Below, piece after piece: positions 8,270 through 13,667 of a DNA stretch of 20,973 bases. Every line of letters starts with the position of its first letter. Positions within the stretch are counted from its first letter, which is position 1. Source of the DNA: a virus. Location of the stretch: positions 1-20,973 of the IMG/VR virus record IMGVR_UViG_3300029787_000409. One strand, written 5' to 3'. A program made the translations under genes and the position numbers. The notes under the pieces were generated by a model that was not told the DNA's origin, did no database searches, and worked only from the letters and a program-made list of their open reading frames with translations.

Positions 8270-8605
8270 TCATTTTTTAGGTATAAATATAGTCCATTCT
8301 AGCTTTGATATTAAATCATCAACATATACTTTGTTTAAATTATTCTTTTTTAAATAATTGTGTAATTCTTCAATGTCAAATACAACCCATTTGTCTTTCA
8401 TTTCCAAAACCATTTTATTTGCCTGACTATCTAATCTGCCTTTTTGAGCAGGTCTTCCATTAGAAAGTTTAAACATCTCTCTTACATCAAATTTATAGAA
8501 ACCATTTTGACCCCTTATAATACCAGCAATATTCCAAGATGTTTTTTCTTTAGGATATTCTATAGCTACTAAACATTCAGAAAACCTAGTTACTATTGTT
8601 GGCAT
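8270..8605 (-). CDS. Unknown cassette protein, 111 aa
   Basis: Not recognised. It starts inside the kinase gene (13-base overlap), so translation is coupled. The sequence is mixed alpha/beta with many Lys: MPTIVTRFSECLVAIEYPKEK, then IAGIIRGQNGFYKFDVREMFKL, a KGRLDSQANKMVLEM stretch, DKWVVFDIEELHNYLKKNNLNK and a terminal LEWTIFIPKK. No P-loop, metal site, membrane segment or helix-turn-helix can be seen. Being the last gene of the AT-rich cassette and downstream of the kinase, it could assist the sulfation or hydroxylation enzymes, or be a separate small accessory gene. A 38-base gap then leads into virion genes. Confidence 0.65.
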   Translation of the reverse strand: MPTIVTRFSECLVAIEYPKEKTSWNIAGIIRGQNGFYKFDVREMFKLSNGRPAQKGRLDSQANKMVLEMKDKWVVFDIEELHNYLKKNNLNKVYVDDLISKLEWTIFIPKK

Positions 8606-8979
8606 TTATTACGAATTTCCTTTATCACATCTTGATAATCAAAGTTTGTAATTTTAAAATGACAGTGTGATGGTTTCTCAAACATTTTGTTTGTATCATC
8701 AAATCTACCTTTCTTAATTGTGTTCATCCAAACTCTTACATCGTACTCAAGTCTGTCTTCATCAAACGGACAAATAAAATCTATAATTGCATGACCCTCT
8801 ACAAGAGAAGATAAACATCCCATTCTTTGTGCTTGTCTAGTTCTACCATCTGCAGAGAAATCCCAATCGTTAAACATCTTTCTAACTTCATCAGCGTTGA
8901 AGTAAGCATGACCTGCAGACAGCTGTCTTGCAAAGGTTGTCTTACCTGATCCTGGTAGTCCGAATACTAATATTCTCAT
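8593..8979 (-). CDS. Short adenylylsulfate (APS) kinase-like protein, 128 aa
   Basis: APS kinase makes PAPS from APS and ATP. Visible: a P-loop GLPGSGKTT (7-15), NADEVRKMFNDWDFSADGRTRQAQRM (28-53), whose layout copies the DxDNVR ... GFSxxDRxENIRR block of APS kinases, GHAIIDFICPFDEDRLEYD (62-80) matching the VxxxFISPFxxxR strand, and the final DTNKMFEKP segment typical of the short marine-phage version. The normal enzyme has about 170-200 residues; this one lacks much of the C-terminal lid. It overlaps the previous and next genes by four and 13 bases. The nearby sulfotransferase makes PAPS supply the simplest role. Other nucleotide kinases of the same fold remain possible. Confidence 0.75.
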   Translation of the reverse strand: MRILVFGLPGSGKTTFARQLSAGHAYFNADEVRKMFNDWDFSADGRTRQAQRMGCLSSLVEGHAIIDFICPFDEDRLEYDVRVWMNTIKKGRFDDTNKMFEKPSHCHFKITNFDYQDVIKEIRNKCQQ

Positions 8980-9572
8980 TTTAAACTAGGTCCTGTTAAC
9001 CAACTTACTAAAGAATATCTTTGTCCTTTTTTAATAGGCAAGACTTGATGTAACATATAACTTGGAAAAATAATAATAGAACCCTGTTCCTTAGTCATTT
9101 TAAATTTATCTTTAGGATGTGATCCAGTTATTATTTCAAGTTCACCACCTTTGTAATTGTCTGGGGACAGTTGAATACTTACAGACAGTTTTCTTGTTAC
9201 TATACCACTAATAGAATCTTGATGACTTTTAAATTGACCTTTTTTCTTTGCTTCATAGTGAGTAAATTGAATGGGTTCACCAAACCCTCTAATGTCAAAT
9301 TGAAAATGTTCATCGTTTAATTTAATAACGCTCTCTGCAATTCTAGAATATATCCATTGTGTGTTAACATTAAAAGCAATCCAAGCAGTTTTACTACTTC
9401 TAAATGAACTATCTTTTTTTGATTTTAATTTAACACCTACAAAAGATTCTTTAGGTTTTAGAGATTCACCTAGTTCTATAATTTTTTCACATTCTTCTTT
9501 AGTAAAAATATTTTTTTGATAAGCAAAGTTGCTTACATTATCTTTAAAAGGTACAGAAAAAGGAACTATCAT
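8976..9572 (-). CDS. 2-oxoglutarate/Fe(II)-dependent oxygenase (PKHD-like), 198 aa
   Basis: Contains FAYQKNIFTKEECEKIIELGE (about 16-36) as the N-terminal helix, FKSHQDSISGIVTRKLS with H117 and D119, LSPDNYKGGELEI (about 135-147), GSIIIFPSYMLHQVLPI with distal H175 and KKGQRYSLVSWLTGPS with R185. The set matches the PKHD-type hydroxylase core. An SD-like AGGAC lies upstream, although the start also overlaps the previous gene by four bases (ATGA). The next gene, the APS-kinase-like protein, begins with a four-base overlap, so the products are likely made together. Among the cassette oxygenases this and its 185-aa neighbour are the most alike. Substrate not known. Confidence 0.85.
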   Translation of the reverse strand: MIVPFSVPFKDNVSNFAYQKNIFTKEECEKIIELGESLKPKESFVGVKLKSKKDSSFRSSKTAWIAFNVNTQWIYSRIAESVIKLNDEHFQFDIRGFGEPIQFTHYEAKKKGQFKSHQDSISGIVTRKLSVSIQLSPDNYKGGELEIITGSHPKDKFKMTKEQGSIIIFPSYMLHQVLPIKKGQRYSLVSWLTGPSLK

Positions 9573-10126
9573 TTTAATAAAGGTCCTTTCATAAACATAG
9601 TGAGACTAATCCTTTCACCTTCTGTAATTGGAGTTACTCTGTGGTTATACATAGAGGGAAACATAATTAACGCTCCTGGTTTAAAATTATCTACTCTATT
9701 TATTACATGATGAAATATTTCTAAGTCACCTCCTTCATAAGATTTAGTAGATATGTTGATTAATACAGTTAACTTAAGATCTTCAAAACGATAATTATTA
9801 GCTATGTCAGTATGCCAGTCATATCGACCATCTACATTATAAGTATTAGTTAATATGTAATCATAGTGATTAATTGGATGCACATCAAAACCATATTGTT
9901 CTCTGTTAATAACAGAGCAACGTTCAAATACATTTGATAAATATTTTTTTAACTCGCTATATATAATTAATTTTGATGTAGTGTGTTTTAACGTCTTGCC
10001 ACCCACTCTTGCACCATTTTGTTCCGGCTCGTTAATCCCACTTTTTTTAGATATTCTATTAATTGAAAGTATTTCTTTTTTAGAAAGCACATCAGGAATT
10101 ATCCAATAGATTGGTCTTTTATTCAT
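9569..10126 (-). CDS. 2-oxoglutarate/Fe(II)-dependent oxygenase (P4H-like), 185 aa
   Basis: The core motifs are complete: YDWHTDIANN with H105 and D107, LKLTVLINISTKSYEGGDLEIF (about 117-138), GALIMFPSMYNHRVTPI with distal H162, and GERISLTMFMKGPLLK with R172. This motif order is that of PKHD/prolyl-4-hydroxylase-like oxygenases known from T4-like and marine phages. The C-terminal ending (M-K-GP-LLK) and the FPS..xH.V.PI.xGxR block closely follow the next gene (8976-9572), suggesting the two arose by an old duplication. It overlaps the sulfotransferase gene by eight bases and the next gene by four. Substrate is unknown; peptidyl, lipid A or nucleotide substrates are known for the superfamily. 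Confidence 0.85.
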   Translation of the reverse strand: MNKRPIYWIIPDVLSKKEILSINRISKKSGINEPEQNGARVGGKTLKHTTSKLIIYSELKKYLSNVFERCSVINREQYGFDVHPINHYDYILTNTYNVDGRYDWHTDIANNYRFEDLKLTVLINISTKSYEGGDLEIFHHVINRVDNFKPGALIMFPSMYNHRVTPITEGERISLTMFMKGPLLK

Positions 10127-10919
10127 ATAAAATTTTATTTAAATGTTTGTATTTATTAATTACAGTTTCAGGGAGTTGAATATCATTCGGTTCTTTTTTA
10201 ATTTGTTTAGTTCTAATAGAATGCATGGGTGCACCTAAAATAGAATCATTATAAAAAGGTTGTTTTAAATTATTAAAGGTATGTTTATATTTTTCTATAC
10301 CATAGTAGCTATATATTTTATCAATAGTTTTTTTAGGGTTATTAACTAAATCATTATAATCAATTAATAAAAAATTTTTAATTAAATTATTCTTTTTTAA
10401 TTGGTATATTGAATAGAGCATTGTATCTACGTAATCTCCTTTAGTCATCATTAAGTCAACTTTAGTTTCAATTTCATTAGTAAATAAAGTAGTAGGATCT
10501 AAAGATTTATATATTTGATTGTAAAAATAATTAGGGTTATCTTTACATAGCTTTAAATAAGATTTTATTATCTCCAATATATCCCTTACTAATATAACAA
10601 CTTTAATTGGGTTGGGAGCAATTGATTGTAAAACCTTATAATTGTAGGGAGTCAACCAATCTCCTCTTTCAACAATGTATTTAAAATCATGGTGACTATA
10701 GTAATTAGGAATTATGTTTTCATAAACGTTTTTTAAATTAGTAGAGCATGGATAGTTTTTAAAACGCATAGAATTTTGTTCTGCATTTTTTATAGCAAAT
10801 AAAAGATCTGGTAAAAAGGAATGACCAGTCGCGTAGATATCAGAGTTTTGATTTAATATTGCTGATAACAAAGTATTGCCTGATCTAGGTAAACCTGTAA
10901 AATAAAAATATTGTTTCAT
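10119..10919 (-). CDS. Sulfotransferase (PAPS-dependent), 266 aa
   Basis: Transfers sulfate from PAPS to a hydroxyl or amine. The N-terminal strand and loop FTGLPRSGNTLL (about 7-18) is the 5'-phosphosulfate-binding loop (P-R-S-G-N/T pattern), and KVVILVRDILEIIKSYL (106-122) holds the 3'-phosphate-binding R112 and S120 of the sulfotransferase family. A YNDLVNNPKKTIDKIYSYYGI segment (about 204-224) matches the conserved C-terminal ...LV..P......I..+LG.. region. The length is normal for bacterial and phage members (250-300). There is no signal peptide, so it acts in the cytoplasm. It sits in the middle of the oxygenase run with overlaps of four and eight bases, and the APS-kinase-like gene lies two genes downstream; that kinase could supply PAPS. 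Acceptor not recognisable: a tail protein, glycan or metabolite are options. Confidence 0.85.
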   Translation of the reverse strand: MKQYFYFTGLPRSGNTLLSAILNQNSDIYATGHSFLPDLLFAIKNAEQNSMRFKNYPCSTNLKNVYENIIPNYYSHHDFKYIVERGDWLTPYNYKVLQSIAPNPIKVVILVRDILEIIKSYLKLCKDNPNYFYNQIYKSLDPTTLFTNEIETKVDLMMTKGDYVDTMLYSIYQLKKNNLIKNFLLIDYNDLVNNPKKTIDKIYSYYGIEKYKHTFNNLKQPFYNDSILGAPMHSIRTKQIKKEPNDIQLPETVINKYKHLNKILYE

Positions 10920-11359
10920 ATAAATTCTGTTTTAAACGCTAGGGTTATTCTATCACCTTTTTTGGGTGCATTCCCTTTGTGGGGTTTTTTAGCATCAAAT
11001 AATATAAGTTTATCTTCTTCAAACTTTATTTTACTTTCATCTTTAATTTCAAAATCTCCTTCACCATTTACCATATATAAACATGTCATATGCCCGTCGT
11101 CAATATGGTAGTCTCCAGGCATATTAGAATATTGTAAATTAGTGTAAACCCTTAAAAGTTTTAAATTCTTTCCTAAAATATTTTTAATCTTAAAAAATAT
11201 AAAATCCATCAAAGAATCAAAAGGAACTTGACCCTGTAAGAAATCAGAAGTTTTTCCTCCCCTACTTTGTTGAATTCTATAATTTATATATTTTAAATAA
11301 GATTGTAGGAAGCCATTCATTTCTTTTCCTAAAAAATTTTTTTTAATTATTGTTTTCAA
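10916..11359 (-). CDS. Compact 2OG-Fe(II) oxygenase-like protein, 147 aa, TTG start
   Basis: The shortest oxygenase of the cassette. The core shows GDYHIDDGHMTCLYMV with H85 and D87, a short turn (NGEGDFEIKDESKIKF, about 98-113), DKLILFDAKKPHKGNAP with distal H127, and GDRITLAFKTEF with R137. The usual substrate-side insert between the strands is minimal, so it could also be a cupin-like sensor. The start is uncertain. The 147-residue version begins at TTG (11359), inside the previous gene and without a clear SD, but includes an IIKKNFL strand typical of family N-termini. The ATG at 11320 (134 residues) has TTAGGAAAAG ahead of it, a good SD. I keep the longer form because of the N-terminal strand. 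It overlaps the sulfotransferase gene by four bases. Confidence 0.75.
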   Translation of the reverse strand: MKTIIKKNFLGKEMNGFLQSYLKYINYRIQQSRGGKTSDFLQGQVPFDSLMDFIFFKIKNILGKNLKLLRVYTNLQYSNMPGDYHIDDGHMTCLYMVNGEGDFEIKDESKIKFEEDKLILFDAKKPHKGNAPKKGDRITLAFKTEFI

Positions 11360-11843
11360 TTTTTTTGTACCATGTTGCTATCGTATATCTTTCATTTTTT
11401 AAAACTGGTCTAACTCCATGTTTATAGTATTGACCATCAAAAAATATTATGCGTCCTTGTTTAGGTTTAAAAAAAGAACCGTCTTCAAAATATGTTTCAC
11501 CACCATCGTAGTCATCATTTAAATATAGAATAGAAGACAATGTAGTGTGCTTATATGCAAAATCTCTATGTAATTTTTGATAACAATTTACAGGCCATTT
11601 AACTAAATGACTATACTCAAACATTGAATAATTTAACATTTTAGAAACATAGTTTAAATCTTTTACAAGTTTGTCAAAATGTTTAAAAAAATATTTTTCT
11701 GTATTTAATTCTAAAACTATATTGTAAATGTTGTCCTCTGTCTCATGTTTATGAAAATTCTTTTTAGGTTTTTTCTTAAAAAATTTTATAAGCTTTTCAC
11801 AATCTTCTTTTGACAACATGTTGTCTCTACACAAAAATATCAT
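11343..11843 (-). CDS. 2-oxoglutarate/Fe(II)-dependent oxygenase, 166 aa
   Basis: A small prolyl-4-hydroxylase-like enzyme. The N-terminal helix MLSKEDCEKLIKFFKK (about 9-24) is followed by Lys-rich sequence; the core begins at about residue 88: QKLHRDFAYKH with H92 and D94, SSILYLNDDYDGGETYFEDG (about 103-122), KQGRIIFFDGQYYKHGV with distal H142, and NERYTIATW with R152 as the 2-oxoglutarate anchor. All four residues needed for iron and co-substrate are in place, so an active enzyme is plausible. The start overlaps the upstream gene by four bases (ATGA), and the downstream gene overlaps this one by 17 bases if its TTG start is used. The region is extremely AT-rich with runs of AAA Lys codons. 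Substrate not recognisable. Confidence 0.85.
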   Translation of the reverse strand: MIFLCRDNMLSKEDCEKLIKFFKKKPKKNFHKHETEDNIYNIVLELNTEKYFFKHFDKLVKDLNYVSKMLNYSMFEYSHLVKWPVNCYQKLHRDFAYKHTTLSSILYLNDDYDGGETYFEDGSFFKPKQGRIIFFDGQYYKHGVRPVLKNERYTIATWYKKIENNN

Positions 11844-12475
11844 TTTAACACCAGTCTAGTTAAACCATTTTGATCACCTAAATCTCCTTTTATAAAAGTG
11901 TTAAAAGCTAAACTAATTCTATTATTACTTTCTTGTTTGGTTATAACTGAATGTTCTAATCTTGATGGAAACATTATTAATAACCCCTTTGCTATAGGTA
12001 TTACCCAAGAACCAGAGTTGTCTTCTGTATATTTTATTGTTTTAGGTTGTATTTGAGTATATCTTATAGGTGACGTAAATTTTATTGAATCTTCTTTTTC
12101 AGCAGCAAAATAAAAAACTCCAGATATAAAACTATTTGGATGTTCATGAGTATGGTGGCTTTGATTTTTAGTAGTAATATTTAACCAAGACTGAGTTATG
12201 TAAATTTTATTTTTAGGGTCTGCATGAAAAACTTTATAAAAAAATTTTTCTATATGATATTGTAAAAACTTATTTAAATTTTTAAATAATTTATCTTTTA
12301 AAACATAATTATTTTTACTATTAAAATTTAAACCTGTGTTGCACTCAACGTCTTTTAAATATTTTTCTATAGCTTTTGTCTCTTGATTTAAAATTTCTCT
12401 TCCAATACTAGTTTTATAAACCGAAGTAGGAAATATTCTTTGCACTTCTGCTTGTTGGTTAAAAATATGTTTCAT
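11840..12475 (-). CDS. 2OG-Fe(II) oxygenase-like protein (TIGR02466/2OG-FeII_Oxy_5 type), 211 aa
   Basis: This protein differs from its neighbours. It has an N-terminal FPTSVYK (about 15-21), a helical middle, then TQSWLNITTKNQSHHTHEHPNSFISGVFYF (about 94-123), GSWVIPIAKGLLIMFPSRLEHSV and NNRISLAFNTFIKGDLG at the end. This order (FPTxVY start, WLN, HxHP-S-SGV-Y, FPSxLEHSV, RISxxFN) is what I know from the putative 2OG-Fe(II) oxygenase family in marine phages and cyanobacteria. The usual HxD pair is replaced by a His-rich stretch; the iron ligands are probably within H108-H112, with distal H175 and R186. Activity therefore needs testing. It overlaps the next gene by four bases (ATGA). Function unknown in the phage. 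Confidence 0.75.
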   Translation of the reverse strand: MKHIFNQQAEVQRIFPTSVYKTSIGREILNQETKAIEKYLKDVECNTGLNFNSKNNYVLKDKLFKNLNKFLQYHIEKFFYKVFHADPKNKIYITQSWLNITTKNQSHHTHEHPNSFISGVFYFAAEKEDSIKFTSPIRYTQIQPKTIKYTEDNSGSWVIPIAKGLLIMFPSRLEHSVITKQESNNRISLAFNTFIKGDLGDQNGLTRLVLK

Positions 12476-12476
12476 A

Positions 12477-13073
12477 TTAATACCCCCAAGTTATAAAAGA
12501 ATAACGCGTTCCTTTAGTTATTGTTTTAACTTCGTGAGGGTAAATAAAATTAGAAGGAAATATAAGCACATCTCCTTGCTTTAAATTTATTTTTTGATTA
12601 CAGACATAGAACTCTCCACCTTTATAATTATCATTTAATAAACCAATAATACTTAAAATAGGTACTCCTCTTTCGTTGCCATGTGTATCGGCTTCATAAA
12701 AAATATCATGTATATTGTCTACATGCGGAGCCATGTTTGTGTTCTTATCATATCTATTTAATCTAAATCTGGACATCTTGTTTATAATTCGTTGGGTGTT
12801 ATGTAGATGTAAATGGGGATATAAAGAAAAAGTATTATGTCGATACTGGTAAAACGCATCTGTTATAAATGGAACTAAAGTATTTTGTTCCTCTTCTTTC
12901 ATCATGTAATTTTTTAATTCTTCTTTTTTATTCTTTCTAGATCCAAGACTTTTACCATCAACGTCTTGCCATTGATGTAAAGTGTATTTTACTTTTTTAA
13001 AACCTTTTATTAAACTATTACAAGTTTCTTTAGGTATGGTATTGTATACTCCTACAAAATCTAAAACATTCAT
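12477..13073 (-). CDS. 2-oxoglutarate/Fe(II)-dependent oxygenase, 198 aa
   Basis: Uses 2-oxoglutarate, O2 and Fe(II) to hydroxylate a substrate. The double-stranded beta-helix core is visible: H117-V-D119 (MAPHVDN) as the first two iron ligands, a strand block SIIGLLNDNYKGGEF (about 141-155), GDVLIFPSNFIYPH with the distal ligand H180, and KGTRYSFITW with R190 as the 2-oxoglutarate-binding residue. The N-terminal helix (MNVLDFVGVYNTIPKETCNSLI) is typical of prolyl-4-hydroxylase-like enzymes. Length is normal for the compact family. It is the first gene of the AT-rich cassette, directly after the promoter-like element, and the next gene starts one base after its stop. No SD is obvious. Substrate unknown; a protein, lipid or sugar hydroxylase remains possible. 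Confidence 0.85.
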   Translation of the reverse strand: MNVLDFVGVYNTIPKETCNSLIKGFKKVKYTLHQWQDVDGKSLGSRKNKKEELKNYMMKEEEQNTLVPFITDAFYQYRHNTFSLYPHLHLHNTQRIINKMSRFRLNRYDKNTNMAPHVDNIHDIFYEADTHGNERGVPILSIIGLLNDNYKGGEFYVCNQKINLKQGDVLIFPSNFIYPHEVKTITKGTRYSFITWGY

Positions 13074-13078
13074 GATTT

Positions 13079-13097
13079 CTAATCTTTTTTAGATTAG
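13079..13097. repeat. Perfect inverted repeat overlapping the cassette promoter
   Basis: CTAATCT (13079-13085) and AGATTAG (13091-13097) are exact inverted complements around a 5-base A/T loop. The right arm overlaps the -10-like hexamer and the left arm lies six bases from the ATG. Three readings are possible: an operator bound by a repressor, a small mRNA hairpin that masks the start (no clear SD is visible), or a weak terminator for transcripts from upstream. No long U-run follows on the minus strand, so termination is the least likely. The position over the predicted start of transcription favours an operator. Confidence 0.5.
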
Positions 13098-13122
13098 TAC
13101 CATCTTAAATAATTAATGTCAA
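13094..13122 (-). promoter_or_regulatory. Sigma-70-like promoter at the entry of the accessory cassette
   Basis: On the minus strand TTGACA (13117-13122) is a perfect -35 consensus. It is followed by a 17-base spacer and TACTAA (13094-13099), a 3-of-6 match to the -10 hexamer including the TA start and A at position 5. It sits in the 55-base gap between the fibre-associated gene and the first oxygenase gene, one of the largest gaps in the window. No such combination was noticed in the other gaps checked, although AT-rich DNA yields chance matches. Transcription would start near 13087, giving a very short leader. Confidence 0.5.
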
Positions 13123-13128
13123 TTGAGG

Positions 13129-13665
13129 TTATTTTGATATCCAAGAAGAAGAGGATGAATCCCAATAATGAGTTGCAACAAAACCATTGCTTTTATCTTC
13201 AGTAAAAGGAGCACCTTCCCATCTAGCTTCTGATTCAATCCAAAATATATCTGCTTGTATAGAGTTAATTTCAACAACACTTGGAAAATCAACCGGAGGT
13301 GTCCATGAACCTGTAGGTTCATTAAAAACCCATGATGGATTATCTAACGGTTGTCTAGCTATAAAAGAATCAGAACCCTCATCATATTTCATTCCAACAG
13401 ATGCAAAATTTTTTCTAAAAGCTTTTGATTGATCTGGATCTACAACAGGTGATTTAGTGCTATCACTTGGAGTATAATATACTCCAGCTCTTGTGTTATA
13501 AGAAGTTTGTTTAAAGTCTGAGTTAGGTAAATTAAATAATTTTCTGCAAAACTCAACACCTAAAGCTTCTTGTTCAACTCCGTTTTCGTCCGTAATAACT
13601 TCGTTATTAACAACCATAACTTTCATTACGTTTTTATCTTGATCTAAAAGTGCAAAGTGAGCCAT
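13129..13665 (-). CDS. Conserved marine-phage fibre-associated protein, 178 aa
   Basis: I recognise the N-terminus MAHFALLDQDKNVMKVMVVNNE from a small family widespread in cyanophages and other marine phages, followed by GVEFCRKLFNLPN, KQTSYNTRAGVYY, then AFRKNFASVGMKYDEGSDSF, a Pro/Trp-rich NPSWVFNEPTGSWTPP, and a C-terminal Trp-containing segment with AxFIW and THYWDSSSSSW. These blocks (FCxxLF, KQTSY, RKNFAxxG) are the family's signature; members are found among tail and structural genes and some were detected in virions. AAGGT stands upstream of the ATG. It is the last virion gene before the accessory cassette. The role is probably at the fibre or neck; no catalytic residues are seen. Confidence 0.65.
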   Translation of the reverse strand: MAHFALLDQDKNVMKVMVVNNEVITDENGVEQEALGVEFCRKLFNLPNSDFKQTSYNTRAGVYYTPSDSTKSPVVDPDQSKAFRKNFASVGMKYDEGSDSFIARQPLDNPSWVFNEPTGSWTPPVDFPSVVEINSIQADIFWIESEARWEGAPFTEDKSNGFVATHYWDSSSSSWISK

Positions 13666-13667
13666 AA

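Noticed and set aside
10119-10919. Reading the sulfotransferase-like gene as a nucleotide kinase because of its glycine-rich loop
   Set aside because: The loop is PRSGNT with no GK[ST] P-loop, and R112/S120 fit a PAPS-binding site.
13119-13322. A 67-codon minus-strand frame overlapping the end of the 178-residue gene
   Set aside because: It is out of frame with a well-recognised gene and has Leu/Lys-rich shadow composition.
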